64,000 nucleotides of DNA from contig JAGATP010000044.1 in assembly GCA_017621155.1 (NCBI GenBank), positions 41,882 to 105,881 of the forward strand. Direction: 5' to 3'. Each line of letters opens with the position of its first letter. Position 1 is the stretch's first letter. Under the pieces are notes generated by a model. The model was not told the DNA's origin and did not search any database. It saw only the letters and a program-made list of their open reading frames with translations. Positions 1 to 8,242 of the stretch are shown here, one piece after another. This DNA comes from Clostridia bacterium (GTDB taxonomy: Bacteria > Bacillota > Clostridia > Christensenellales > Borkfalkiaceae). Position numbers and translations under genes: made by a program.

Positions 1-2
1 GC

Positions 3-974
3 GTCAAGGGCGGGTATCCCAAGTGCTCCATTTGTCGGGACAACGAGGGCTTTTTCGGGCGCGGCAAGCGGACGCTCCGCACCGTGTCGTTAAAGCTCAA
101 CGGAAAGGATTGGTTCTGGCAATTCTCGCCCTACGGCTATTTTTATCAGCACGGAATCGTCGTCAACGAAGAGCATACGCCCATGCACGTGGATAAGGAC
201 ACCTTTTACGCCCTCATGGACTTTGTCGATCTCTTCCCGCATTACTTCGTCGGCTGCAACGCCGCGCTTCCCCGAATCGGCGGAAGCGTGCTCGCGCACG
301 ATCATTTTCAGGGCGGCGGAGAGGTGCTTCCCCTCCACAAGGCGAAGATGAAGAAGGAAGTCCCCTGCAAGGTAGAGGGAATCCGCCTCGGCGTTCTCGA
401 TTGGCCGGGCACGGTTATCCGCATCAAGGGATCCGATCGCGACAAGGTCGCCCTCGTCGCGGAAGCAGTTCGCGCCGCGTGGGTTTCCTACGAGGACAGG
501 GAAAAGGGTATCATTCCCGAGGACGAAAACGGCGTGCATTCCGCCGTCAGCCCCACCGTCATCAAGACGTGGGAGGGCTATGAGATGAATATCATCCTCC
601 GCAACAACATCACGACGGAGGAGTTCCCCGACGGCGTCTTCCACGCCCATCCCGAATTTCATTCCATCAAAAAGGAGTCCATCGGGCTCATCGAGGCGCA
701 GGGGCTCTTCATTCTTCCCGGAAGGCTCGAAGAAGAGCTTGCCAAGGTCGAAGCTTGCGTTAAAAATGGCTTCCTTGCGGAGGAATGTAAGGACTTTACC
801 CTCGTCTACGAGGAGTGCAGACTTCGCCTCGAACAAGAACCCGAAAAGGACATTCATACGATCATGCAGGAGGAGCTCGGCAGCATCTGCTATCGCATTC
901 TCGAAAACACCGCGGTCTTCAAGAGCGCGGAAGAGACGGAAAATTTCTTGAAAGGAGTCGCCGTATATGGCTGA
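3..974 (+). CDS. galT: galactose-1-phosphate uridylyltransferase, 5' end cut by window
   Basis: Swaps UDP between UDP-glucose and galactose-1-phosphate in the cytoplasmic Leloir pathway. The open frame runs from the first bases of the window, so the N-terminus is missing. The visible start reads YPKCSICRDNEGFFG, followed by the histidine-rich active-site motif AHDHFQGG and later HAHPEFHSIKKESIGLIEAQG, all typical of the Firmicutes-type (class II) GalT. The GTG at 84 lies inside the conserved domain and is not the start. The stop overlaps the galK start by 8 bp, so the two are translationally coupled. galE follows, completing a galT-galK-galE operon. Identification is secure; only the length is unknown. 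Confidence 0.95.
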   Translation, partial: VKGGYPKCSICRDNEGFFGRGKRTLRTVSLKLNGKDWFWQFSPYGYFYQHGIVVNEEHTPMHVDKDTFYALMDFVDLFPHYFVGCNAALPRIGGSVLAHDHFQGGGEVLPLHKAKMKKEVPCKVEGIRLGVLDWPGTVIRIKGSDRDKVALVAEAVRAAWVSYEDREKGIIPEDENGVHSAVSPTVIKTWEGYEMNIILRNNITTEEFPDGVFHAHPEFHSIKKESIGLIEAQGLFILPGRLEEELAKVEACVKNGFLAEECKDFTLVYEECRLRLEQEPEKDIHTIMQEELGSICYRILENTAVFKSAEETENFLKGVAVYG

Positions 975-2082
975 TTACACTCATAAGATCTCTGCCGCAG
1001 GCAGAATCAACATCATCGGAGAGCACATCGACTATTGCGGCGGCAAGGTCTTTCCCGCGGCGCTTTCCCTCAAAAATACCGTCTATGCGCGCCGCAACGG
1101 CACGGACAAAATCAACATCGCTTGGACGGATCTTCCCGATAAGGTGACGTTGGAGATTGACAAGCTCGATTCGTATCGGAACGAGAAGTACGCAAAATAC
1201 CAGGCGGGCTGCGCCTATCTCTGGCAGAAGGCGGGACATAAGGTGGTCGGGTGCGATCTCCTTTACGACTGCACCGTGCCCTTCGGAAGCGGGCTTTCCT
1301 CTTCTGCCGCCATTGAGGTCTCCACGCTCGCCGCGCTCGCGGTTATGGCGGAGGAAGAGATGGACAAAAAGGAAATTTCCATCCTCGCGCAGAGTGCGGA
1401 ACGCGAATATGCGGGCGTCAACTGCGGCATTATGGATCAGTACGCCTCTGCCAACGGAAAAAAGGACTACGCGATTCTCCTCGATTGCAAGAAAATCGAG
1501 CACGAGCTCGTTCCCTTCTCGCTGGGGGAGTACGCCCTCGTCATCATCAACTGCAACAAGCCCCACAATCTCGTGGAGAGCAAATACAACGAACGGCGTG
1601 CGGAGACGGAAGAGGCGCTCGCCCGCTTGCAGACGGTGCTTCCCGTATCCTGTCTTGCGGAAGTGTCGCCTAAGGACTTTGCAAAGTACGGACACCTGCT
1701 TTCGGGCAAGGTGTACGACAGGGCAAAGCACGTCGTGGAGGAATGCGACAGGGTCAATCAGGCGGTAGACGCCATGAAAAAGGGGGACATCGTCCGCCTC
1801 GGCGCGCTGTTAAACGCCTCGCACAAGTCCTTAAGGGAGCTTTACGAGGTGACGGGCAAAGAGCTCGACGCGCTTGCCGCCGCCGCGCAGAAGCACCCTG
1901 CTTGCGTCGGTTCTCGTATGACGGGCGCCGGGTTTGGCGGTTGTACCGTTTCTATCGTCAAAAAGGAAGCGGTCGAGGACTTTAAAGAACAGGTATCGAA
2001 GGAATATTTAAAAGAGATCGGCTATCCCTGCCGCGTCTACGAAGCGGAGATTGCGGACGGCATCATTGTTGAAACGCTATAA
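967..2082 (+). CDS. galK: galactokinase
   Basis: Phosphorylates galactose with ATP to galactose-1-phosphate, the substrate of GalT. The 371-residue length is normal. The galactokinase signature GRINIIGEHIDYCGG is near the N-terminus, the GHMP-kinase ATP loop PFGSGLSSSAA near residue 105, GVNCGIMDQYAS near residue 155, and the C-terminal GHMP motif SRMTGAGFGGC near residue 320. The ATG at 967 overlaps the end of galT. galE starts 10 bp after the stop, so the three genes are very probably one transcript. No promoter is visible inside the window for this operon. Confidence 0.97.
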   Translation: MADYTHKISAAGRINIIGEHIDYCGGKVFPAALSLKNTVYARRNGTDKINIAWTDLPDKVTLEIDKLDSYRNEKYAKYQAGCAYLWQKAGHKVVGCDLLYDCTVPFGSGLSSSAAIEVSTLAALAVMAEEEMDKKEISILAQSAEREYAGVNCGIMDQYASANGKKDYAILLDCKKIEHELVPFSLGEYALVIINCNKPHNLVESKYNERRAETEEALARLQTVLPVSCLAEVSPKDFAKYGHLLSGKVYDRAKHVVEECDRVNQAVDAMKKGDIVRLGALLNASHKSLRELYEVTGKELDALAAAAQKHPACVGSRMTGAGFGGCTVSIVKKEAVEDFKEQVSKEYLKEIGYPCRVYEAEIADGIIVETL

Positions 2083-2092
2083 GGAGTTTGCT

Positions 2093-3106
2093 ATGAAAAT
2101 TTTAGTCACCGGCGGGGCGGGCTTCATCGGCTCGCATACCTGCGTCGAACTGTTGAACAAGGGCTACGAGGTCGTCGTCATCGACAATCTGGACAATTCT
2201 TCTCCCAAGAGCCTCAAGCGGGTCGAGGAGATTACGGGCAAGACCCTCTCTTTCTACGAGGGGGACGTTCGCAACGAGGAGCTGCTCGAAGGAATCTTCT
2301 CCGCGCACACCATCGACTGCGTCATTCACTTTGCGGGGCTCAAGGCGGTCGGCGAATCGTGCAGAAAGCCCATCGAATACTACAACAATAACCTCTACGG
2401 CACGCTCGTGCTGCTCGACGTGATGAGAAGACACGGCTGCAAGAAGATCGTCTTCTCCTCCTCCGCGACCGTTTACGGCACGCCTGAACGCCTTCCCCTC
2501 GACGAGACCTGCAAGGTGGGCGGGACGACCAATCCTTACGGCACGTCCAAGTATTTCCAGGAGATCATGCTCGAGGACGTCTATAAAGCCGACCCCGAAT
2601 GGACGGTCATTCTCCTTCGGTACTTCAACCCCGTCGGCGCGCATGAGAGCGGGCTCATCGGCGAAGACCCGCAGGGCATTCCCAACAACTTGACTCCCTT
2701 CATCGCCAAAGTGGCGATCGGAGAGCTCCCCGAAATCGGCGTGTTCGGCAATGATTATCCGACCCCCGACGGTACGGGCGTCAGGGATTATATCCACGTG
2801 GTTGACCTTGCCAAGGGTCACGTCGCCGCCATCGAGGGTGTCAAGAATACGGGCGTACACGTGTACAACCTCGGCACGGGGATTGGATACAGCGTGCTCG
2901 ACGTCGTAAAGGCGTTTGAAAAGGCGTGCGGGAAGAAACTCCCCGTCGTCATCAAGCCGCGTCGCGCAGGGGACATCGCCGCCTGCTATGCGGACGCCTC
3001 CAAGGCGGAGAGAGAGCTCGGCTGGAAGGCAACCCTCGGCATCGACGAGATGTGCGCTTCCCTCTGGAAGTGGCAGACCATGAATCCAAAGGGCTACAGA
3101 GATTAA
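2093..3106 (+). CDS. galE: UDP-glucose 4-epimerase
   Basis: Interconverts UDP-galactose and UDP-glucose with bound NAD. 337 residues, normal length. The N-terminal Rossmann motif GGAGFIGSH, the active-site region SSSATVYG with the downstream YxxxK (NPYGTSKYF), and the C-terminal part (GVRDYIHVVDLAKGH, NLGTGIGYSVLDV, RRAGDIAACYAD) are all present. The ATG at 2093 follows AAGGAG at suitable spacing; a longer frame upstream runs into galK and lacks a site. It is the last gene of the galTKE operon and is followed by a strong terminator. Besides galactose use, it could supply UDP-galactose for envelope glycans. Confidence 0.97.
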   Translation: MKILVTGGAGFIGSHTCVELLNKGYEVVVIDNLDNSSPKSLKRVEEITGKTLSFYEGDVRNEELLEGIFSAHTIDCVIHFAGLKAVGESCRKPIEYYNNNLYGTLVLLDVMRRHGCKKIVFSSSATVYGTPERLPLDETCKVGGTTNPYGTSKYFQEIMLEDVYKADPEWTVILLRYFNPVGAHESGLIGEDPQGIPNNLTPFIAKVAIGELPEIGVFGNDYPTPDGTGVRDYIHVVDLAKGHVAAIEGVKNTGVHVYNLGTGIGYSVLDVVKAFEKACGKKLPVVIKPRRAGDIAACYADASKAERELGWKATLGIDEMCASLWKWQTMNPKGYRD

Positions 3107-3112
3107 ACGGTG

Positions 3113-3141
3113 CGCTCCGAAGAGATTTCGGAGCGTTTTTC
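3113..3141 (+). terminator. intrinsic terminator after galE
   Basis: Nine-base stem CGCTCCGAA/TTCGGAGCG (3113-3121, 3127-3135) with a 5-base loop and a following T run. It ends the galTKE transcript before the next promoter. Confidence 0.85.
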
Positions 3142-3151
3142 TCTTCTCCGA

Positions 3152-3181
3152 TTGACTTTTTTCGGGGAAAGGGGTTATAAT
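3152..3181 (+). promoter_or_regulatory. sigma-A type promoter of the flavoprotein gene
   Basis: TTGACT at 3152-3157 and TATAAT at 3176-3181 are separated by 18 bp. The gene starts 20 bp downstream behind AAAAGGAG. Confidence 0.7.
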
Positions 3182-3200
3182 AAGAAAAAAGGAGTTTTTT

Positions 3201-4064
3201 ATGTTCGATACGGCAATCATCGGGACGGGAGCTGCCGGCGTCTCCGCCGCGCTCACCTTAAAGGCGATGAATCGCAACTTTATCTGGTTCGGCTCGGCAA
3301 GGCTCTCCGAAAAAATTGCGCGGGCGGAAAAAATCCGCAACTATCCGGGGCTTTCCTCTGTCAGCGGCGAGGAGATGCAGAGGGCATTTCTCTCTCAGAT
3401 TGAGGAAATGGACATCGAGATCGCGAACAAGACGGTGACGGGCGTTTACGACATGGGGGAGTATTATGGCATTCTTTGCGACAAGGAGAGCTTTGAGGCA
3501 AAGACGGTCATTCTCGCCTCCGGCGTGGAGTCGGTCAAACCCGTCAAGGGCGAGCTCGAATTTTTGGGCAGAGGAGTGAGCTATTGCGCCACCTGCGACG
3601 GCTTTTTGTACAAGGGAAAGACGATCGCCGTGCTGTGCACCTCGAAAGCCCTCGAGCACGAGATTTCTTACCTTGCCTCGCTCGCGAAAAAGGTCTATCT
3701 GACCCCGCTCTATAAAACGCCTGAAATCGAGGCGGAAAACGTGGAAATCGTCCCCGGCATGATTCGGGAAATCGTCGGGGAAAGAAAGGCGGAAGCCGTT
3801 CGCTATGGGGAGAGGGAGCTTCTGGTAGACGGCGTATTCCTCTTAAAAGAAGCCATCACGCCCTCCGTCCTCGTGACGGGGCTTGCGATGGAGGACGGGC
3901 ACGTCAAGGTGAACAGGCAATTGGAGACGAATTTGAAGGGCGTCTTTGCGGCGGGCGACTGCACGGGCAGACCGTATCAGTACGCGAAAGCGGTCGGCGA
4001 GGGGAATGTCGCGGCACATTCCGCCTTGGAATATCTGTCCGAAAACGCATCTTCAAAAGCGTAA
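3201..4064 (+). CDS. thioredoxin-reductase-like flavoprotein lacking the NADPH motif
   Basis: A 287-residue two-domain flavoprotein. The N-terminal FAD motif is GTGAAG, the redox-active CxxC is CATCDG near residue 130, and the C-terminal FAD motif is GVFAAGDCTGRPYQYAKAVGEG. In place of the usual NADPH loop GGGDSA the sequence reads LCTSKALEHE, and the HRR phosphate-binding motif is replaced by PLYKTPE. That pattern is known from ferredoxin-dependent flavin thioredoxin reductases of Clostridia, which take electrons from ferredoxin. Family membership is seen directly; the electron donor is inference. It is monocistronic with its own promoter and a hairpin behind it, and no thioredoxin gene lies next to it. 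Confidence 0.85.
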   Translation: MFDTAIIGTGAAGVSAALTLKAMNRNFIWFGSARLSEKIARAEKIRNYPGLSSVSGEEMQRAFLSQIEEMDIEIANKTVTGVYDMGEYYGILCDKESFEAKTVILASGVESVKPVKGELEFLGRGVSYCATCDGFLYKGKTIAVLCTSKALEHEISYLASLAKKVYLTPLYKTPEIEAENVEIVPGMIREIVGERKAEAVRYGERELLVDGVFLLKEAITPSVLVTGLAMEDGHVKVNRQLETNLKGVFAAGDCTGRPYQYAKAVGEGNVAAHSALEYLSENASSKA

Positions 4065-4106
4065 AGCGGACGGTCTGAAAAAGCGGTGCGAAAAAACATA
4101 CGGTTT

Positions 4107-4142
4107 GATAAGTGCGAATCGGTTTTCCGATTCGCACTTATC
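4107..4142 (+). terminator. long perfect hairpin after the flavoprotein gene
   Basis: Perfect 16-bp stem (4107-4122 with 4127-4142) and a TTTT loop. There is only a weak T-rich tail, so it may act as a bidirectional terminator or an mRNA-protecting hairpin. Its core GCGAATCGG/CCGATTCGC recurs at 5558-5589. Confidence 0.65.
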
Positions 4143-4356
4143 ATTACTTTTGTCTTTGTTCTACCTCAGCGACTATCGTTATGGACTAAAAATAAATAAG
4201 TGCTAAAAATCTTATTCCTTTCCCCCCAAGCGCACTTCCTATGGCGAATAAAAATTCATATTTTAAATGTTTACCTTTAAGCCAGAAGTAAAAACAGAGT
4301 TCAGACAAAAAGTTTGGACGCTGCTTTTTATCTCAGCCATTTATACTGTCAAGCGC

Positions 4357-4405
4357 TTGCATTTCAAATATAGTTTTGCTACAATTAGTATGATATCATA
4401 CTAAT
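4357..4405 (+). promoter_or_regulatory. promoter with perfect 22-bp palindromic operator (MarR-type)
   Basis: TTGCAT at 4357-4362 and TACAAT at 4380-4385 are 17 bp apart. A perfect 22-bp inverted repeat with half-site ATTAGTATGAT occupies 4384-4405 and covers the start of transcription. A MarR-type regulator would be expected to bind it. It lies directly before the broken MarR gene, so it is most simply that gene's autoregulatory operator. The intervening region 4143-4356 holds nothing recognisable. Confidence 0.75.
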
Positions 4406-4418
4406 TATTGGAGGCGTT

Positions 4419-4876
4419 ATGGTTGAGGAAAAACAAATAACCGATATGCGGAACTTATATTGTCGCCTACTCGATCAGCAGTTTGCCGTATATACCCGTT
4501 TCGCTAAACGTTATAATCTGACGGCGAATGAATTGTTTGTATTAGATATTATATGGTTCACCCCAAAATGTTTTACGTAAAAAGAAATATGCGACAGGCT
4601 TTCGGCAAACAAACAGACGATAGCGGCAATTGTCGGCAGAATTTTTAAGAAAGGGTACATTGTGTTTGAAGAAGTTGCGGAAGACAGACGAAATAAGCGC
4701 ATCTTTTTTACCGAGAGAGGCAAAGCGTGTGCAAACGGCATATTCTATCTGCGCTGGAAGCGGATTGTCGTGCTTTAATGGAATTGGAAATTGGCAATGC
4801 AACCGAACTTGTGCGACTGACTACCGATTTTACGGAAAATATGGAAAAAGAATATTTCAAAACGGAGGAACAATAA
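4419..4876 (+). pseudogene. MarR-family regulator, broken by a stop and a frameshift
   Basis: Translation from the ATG at 4419 gives a MarR-like protein (winged-helix segment EICDRLSANKQTIAAIVGRIFKKGYI, then the wing EEVAEDRRNKRIFFTERGKA). An in-frame TAA at 4578-4580 sits where a glutamine codon is expected, just before KEICDRL. A second lesion, a frameshift between about 4745 and 4760, moves the C-terminal helix (ALMELEIGNATELVRLT) to another frame. The gene ends at 4876, one base before the acetyltransferase start, so they were one operon. Either the regulator is dead or both lesions are assembly errors. Confidence 0.8.
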
Positions 4877-4877
4877 A

Positions 4878-5510
4878 ATGACAAAACTCGAAGAAGCCTT
4901 AAATTCGGGTAAGCTCTATAAGGTTTGGGACGTCGTGGATAACGAATATTATCAAAGTCTGCAACTCATGGAAAAGTATAACGCTTGCGGTTATTCCGCC
5001 GAGGGGGAAAAGAAAAAAGCACAGATACTTCGACAGTTGTTTGCCGAAGTCGGCGAAGGTGCATATGTACAAGCTCCTTTCCACGCAATGTGCGGCGGAC
5101 GGAACGTACACTTGGGCAAGAACGTATATATCAATTTTAACAGTACGCTTGTAGATGACGCACACATTTATATCGGCGATAATACAATGATTGCCCCGAA
5201 TGTTACGATAATCACAGGTTCACATCCCATATCGCCCAAACTTCGCGCCGAAGGCTACGGTTGCAACAAACCCGTTCATATCGGAAAAAACGTTTGGATC
5301 GCGTCGAACGTTACCATATTGCCGGGTGTAACGATAGGCGATAATTCCGTAATCGGTGCGGGGTCACTTGTCAACAAAGATATACCCGCAAATGTAATAG
5401 CGTTCGGTAATCCTTGTCAGGTTCGTCGTCAAATTACTTCCGACGACGATATATATTACGACAAAGGCAAGTTAATCTCGGAAAATATGATTGACATAAA
5501 GGAATTTTAA
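4878..5510 (+). CDS. sugar O-acetyltransferase, maltose/galactoside acetyltransferase family
   Basis: Left-handed beta-helix acetyltransferase of 210 residues that probably moves an acetyl group from acetyl-CoA to a sugar. The N-terminal maltose-acetyltransferase segment (residues 1-55) is followed by hexapeptide repeats such as IGDNTMIAPNVTI, IGKNVWIASNVTI and IGDNSVIGAGSLV. The catalytic histidine lies in ITGSHP. The C-terminus carries the usual loop NPCQVRR. It starts one base after the broken MarR gene, behind GGAGGAA, and shares its promoter and operator. Codon use is more AT-rich than in the gal genes. The substrate is unknown. Confidence 0.88.
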   Translation: MTKLEEALNSGKLYKVWDVVDNEYYQSLQLMEKYNACGYSAEGEKKKAQILRQLFAEVGEGAYVQAPFHAMCGGRNVHLGKNVYINFNSTLVDDAHIYIGDNTMIAPNVTIITGSHPISPKLRAEGYGCNKPVHIGKNVWIASNVTILPGVTIGDNSVIGAGSLVNKDIPANVIAFGNPCQVRRQITSDDDIYYDKGKLISENMIDIKEF

Positions 5511-5557
5511 CTATGAAATTTTACGAGACCCTTGCGGAACAAAGGTAAGAGCATAAT

Positions 5558-5589
5558 TAAGGGCGAATCGGCTATCCGATTCGCCCTTA
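5558..5589 (+). terminator. perfect 14-bp hairpin
   Basis: TAAGGGCGAATCGG (5558-5571) pairs perfectly with 5576-5589 around a 4-base loop. No T run follows. It lies between the convergent acetyltransferase and minus-strand operon and probably ends transcription or protects an mRNA end. Confidence 0.55.
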
Positions 5590-5599
5590 GGCATAGTCT

Positions 5600-5852
5600 G
5601 TTAACTACTTGGTGAAGCGGAACGCTTCTCAACCCGACTTTAAAAATGCCTTTCCCTTTGTTCTACTTTTATTTGTCGAACAGTTTGTTCTTATAAACTT
5701 GCGGGGCCGCTCCCCTGCAAGTTTACTGAAAGCCTGTCCGTACTATTGGCAGGGGCGACTCGCCCCGCCGAACGCTTCCCTGTCGAACAGTTTGTTCTTA
5801 TAAACTTGCGGGGTCGCTCCCCCGCAAGTTTACCGAGAGCTTGTCCGTACTA
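5600..5852. repeat. tandem 72-bp repeats plus a copy of the neighbouring gene's 3' end
   Basis: Two direct copies of a 72-bp unit (5674-5745 and 5781-5852) differ at about five positions. Each contains a hairpin AACTTGCGGGG/CCCCNGCAAGTT. In addition 5604-5630 repeats, with changes, the last codons of the minus-strand membrane gene (reverse-complement of CTTCACCAAGTAG preceded by AAAGTCGGGTTGAGAAGC). This looks like repeated duplication of the 3' end of that gene. The rest of the 5511-5849 gap holds only the hairpin above and a stump ORF at 5514-5549. Confidence 0.7.
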
Positions 5853-6476
5853 CTTGGTGAAGCCGAAGGCTTCCTTGAGGCCGGCTTTGTGTAGAATCAC
5901 CACCCCGCCAAGCAACGCTCCGTTGGAGACAATGTTGGTGAGCTGCGCAATCCAGTGCATGGAGGAAGAATCGTCGAACTTCGACGAAAGATACCCCATA
6001 CCGAGCATCGCGATAAAGGCGACGATGAAGAGCACGATCGCAACGGGCTTTTTCAGCTTCGCCGCCCAAATTGCGAGCATTGCCTGCATTCCCGCACAGC
6101 CCACGATCTGTCCCGCGAGGAACACAATCGTCACGGGTGCCATCAGCGTTCTTTCCTTTTTGGAAAAGACGGGGGAGAGCATTCCTAAGAAAACGAGGAG
6201 AAATCCCGTTCCCTGCATGGGGAAGAAGCTCGCGTTCAGGGCGGAGATGTCCGCATCGGGCACGCCGCAGGCGAGGAGAATCTTGTGGGTGGCTTTAAAA
6301 AGCCCTGCGCAGAACACCATGATCGAGCCCGCGGCAAGACAGGAGAATCCCCACTTTTTCAAGCTGAAATAGACGTCCCTCTGCACGAGAATCATCGCGA
6401 TAAAGAAGAGAATGACGGGGATAAAATCGACGATCGCCATGGGGATTGAGACCGTTTCGGCAGATAGTATGTTCAT
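5850..6476 (-). CDS. six-helix membrane protein of unknown function
   Basis: 208 residues with about six hydrophobic segments separated by short loops (for example VDFIPVILFFIAMILV, LMAPVTIVFLAGQIVG, VAIVLFIVAFIAMLGMG). No enzyme motif is visible and I do not recognise the family. The ATG at 6476 is preferred to the GTG at 6482 because AAGGCGGG precedes it at better spacing; that site overlaps the stop of the gene before. It is the last gene of the TetR-controlled operon, so it probably works with the SDR, DUF1295 and flavoprotein genes in a membrane redox process. Copies of its 3' end lie downstream. Confidence 0.7.
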   Translation of the reverse strand: MNILSAETVSIPMAIVDFIPVILFFIAMILVQRDVYFSLKKWGFSCLAAGSIMVFCAGLFKATHKILLACGVPDADISALNASFFPMQGTGFLLVFLGMLSPVFSKKERTLMAPVTIVFLAGQIVGCAGMQAMLAIWAAKLKKPVAIVLFIVAFIAMLGMGYLSSKFDDSSSMHWIAQLTNIVSNGALLGGVVILHKAGLKEAFGFTK

Positions 6477-6487
6477 ATGCACCCGCC

Positions 6488-7411
6488 TTACTTATTTTTT
6501 TCCTTGGAACGCTTGTCGTTGATGATCGCCATGTGTTCCTTGGTGACGAGCGTCACGTTGTTCTTCTTTGCCCAATCGACGCAGCCCTTCAGCGCGGTGG
6601 AGAGGAAGATACGGGGCACTTTCACGAGGCACATCAGCGCGTCGTCCGTGAACTTGACCACGTCGTCGGCGCGGTTTGCGGCGTACCGAACGGATTCGAG
6701 GTCAACCTCTCTGCTGGGCAGGGGCTCGGCAATGGGGCGCTTGAAGGTGGTGTACCAGAAGTTCTTGCTGTCGCGGTAGCCATAGTCTACGGGCACGGGC
6801 GGGAATGCGGACGCCTTCACGCCGTCGATGATCGCCTGATGGTACTTGGGCTTCATGAGAATTTTGTCGATCTTCAGGATGAAGTGCGCTCCGAATTTGC
6901 TCGTAATGCCGTTGAAGTCGTGATAAGGGCCTTCGTATTCGTCCTGCACCTTGTCGTCCTGCGCGTTGTCGAGGGTGTCCACCCAGCTGCATTCAAAGAC
7001 CTGGAAGCTTTCGGCGATGACCTTGGGATAGTTCCCTTCGGGGTCTTCTTCCTTGCGCAAGCCCTCCTCGAGAGTGAAAATGCAGTCCTTCATCTTCTCT
7101 TCAGGCGTGTCGCCGGGGAAACCGAGGCGGACAGCCTCCTTGAAGTACTTCTTTTTGTCGGGAATGAAGTTCAGCGTGCACTTCTTGTGGCGAAGGATTC
7201 CCTTGCAGGTGTTGGAAGAATTTCTGCATTCCAGGAGCATGGCATAGTACCCCTTGCCCGCGATGTAATAGGGGGCGACGAGGGAATACGCGCCGAAGCT
7301 CGTCGTCTTGCCGTCTTCCGCCAGCGTACCGATGAGTACGGTGGGCATGGGGAAGAAGGCAGAGGTTTGATAAAAGTTGTCAACGATTCTTAAATTTTTA
7401 AAGCTGCTCAT
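6488..7411 (-). CDS. flavin-reductase-like FMN protein with PCP_red-like tail
   Basis: 307 residues. The first 160 match the flavin-reductase-like FMN-binding fold (FFPMPTVLIGTLAEDGK, TSFGAYSLVAPYYI, ECRNSSNTCKGI, TLNFIP). The last 70 residues (DDALMCLVKVPRIFLSTALKG, WAKKNNVTLVTKEHM) resemble the small helical PCP_red domain found in protochlorophyllide-reductase-related proteins; that second assignment is tentative. The ATG at 7411 follows AAGGAG. It sits between DUF1295 and the 6-TM gene in one minus-strand operon and could supply electrons to the membrane reductase. The substrate is unknown. Confidence 0.8.
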   Translation of the reverse strand: MSSFKNLRIVDNFYQTSAFFPMPTVLIGTLAEDGKTTSFGAYSLVAPYYIAGKGYYAMLLECRNSSNTCKGILRHKKCTLNFIPDKKKYFKEAVRLGFPGDTPEEKMKDCIFTLEEGLRKEEDPEGNYPKVIAESFQVFECSWVDTLDNAQDDKVQDEYEGPYHDFNGITSKFGAHFILKIDKILMKPKYHQAIIDGVKASAFPPVPVDYGYRDSKNFWYTTFKRPIAEPLPSREVDLESVRYAANRADDVVKFTDDALMCLVKVPRIFLSTALKGCVDWAKKNNVTLVTKEHMAIINDKRSKEKNK

Positions 7412-7426
7412 GAAAAACTCCTTAGC

Positions 7427-8242
7427 TTATTTCTTTTTGTTGAGGGTATAGATGGGAATGAGGGGAAGAATGATGGGGGTCTTCTTGACGTAAGCCTGAT
7501 ACGCTTCGTCGTTTGCGTACCGCTGAGATTGCCTCTTTTCCAACCGCTGTGCGCCGTTGAACATGATGTAGACGATGCAGATGTAGCCGAGAACGGCGAT
7601 GACCCACTGCACGACGCCCGTAAGAGAGGTGACGCCCGCTATAAGACAGCCCGTCCAGAACAGGATTTCCCCGAAGTAGTTGGGGCAGCGGCACATTCTG
7701 TAGAGCCCCTTTATGGCGACGGAAGAGGGATTTGCCTTTTTCTGCGCGCTCTTCTGAAGGTCTGCAACGAGCTCCAGAAGGAGACCGATCGCCATGATCG
7801 CCACGCCGACGTAGACGACGGCGTCAACCATGTGTCCGACGGAATGGGCATAGTAAACGGGGGAAACCTGCATCACGTAGAGGATGGACACGCAGACCCA
7901 GATCGCGAACTTGACGAAGATCGGCATGGGCTTTTCCGTCTTGGTCGCCTCTTTCAAGGTCTTGCGATAGGACGCGCTCTTGAACTCTCTGACGAGGAGG
8001 AAGCCCGAAAGCCTGATTCCGTAGAGGATGAACAGTACGTCGGCAAGGATGAGGGGGAGGGACAAGCTTTCCCGAAAGAGAATGAGCATGGTAACGCCGA
8101 TTCCGGAAATGGCAAATCCGTAACCGATGGAGAGGAAGTAGACGAATTTATAGAACCCGACGGCGCAAAGCACTGCGGAGACGACGAGGAGCACCCACAT
8201 GAGGGGCGGGAAGGCGACTGCCCACATTTCGGCGAAGGTCAT
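7427..8242 (-). CDS. DUF1295 / steroid 5-alpha-reductase-like membrane protein
   Basis: 271 residues with about seven membrane helices. The conserved C-terminal region GLYRMCRCPNYFGEILFWTG, followed by YxxIVYIMFNGAQRLEKRQ, is the hallmark of the DUF1295 / isoprenylcysteine methyltransferase-steroid reductase superfamily. Proteins of this group act on hydrophobic substrates in the membrane. The start abuts the stop of the SDR gene upstream, so the genes are translationally coupled. With an NAD(P)-binding SDR and a flavoprotein in the same operon, reduction of a lipid or quinone-like substrate is a reasonable guess, but nothing fixes it. Confidence 0.82.
   Translation of the reverse strand: MTFAEMWAVAFPPLMWVLLVVSAVLCAVGFYKFVYFLSIGYGFAISGIGVTMLILFRESLSLPLILADVLFILYGIRLSGFLLVREFKSASYRKTLKEATKTEKPMPIFVKFAIWVCVSILYVMQVSPVYYAHSVGHMVDAVVYVGVAIMAIGLLLELVADLQKSAQKKANPSSVAIKGLYRMCRCPNYFGEILFWTGCLIAGVTSLTGVVQWVIAVLGYICIVYIMFNGAQRLEKRQSQRYANDEAYQAYVKKTPIILPLIPIYTLNKKK

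Noticed and set aside
5514..5549. Eleven-codon frame MKFYETLAEQR after the acetyltransferase
   Set aside because: It may be the stump of a lost third operon gene (nitroreductase-like start), but it is too short to claim.
5674..5852. CRISPR array
   Set aside because: Only two 72-bp units with a single 35-bp interval; the repeat is too long, diverged and not periodic.
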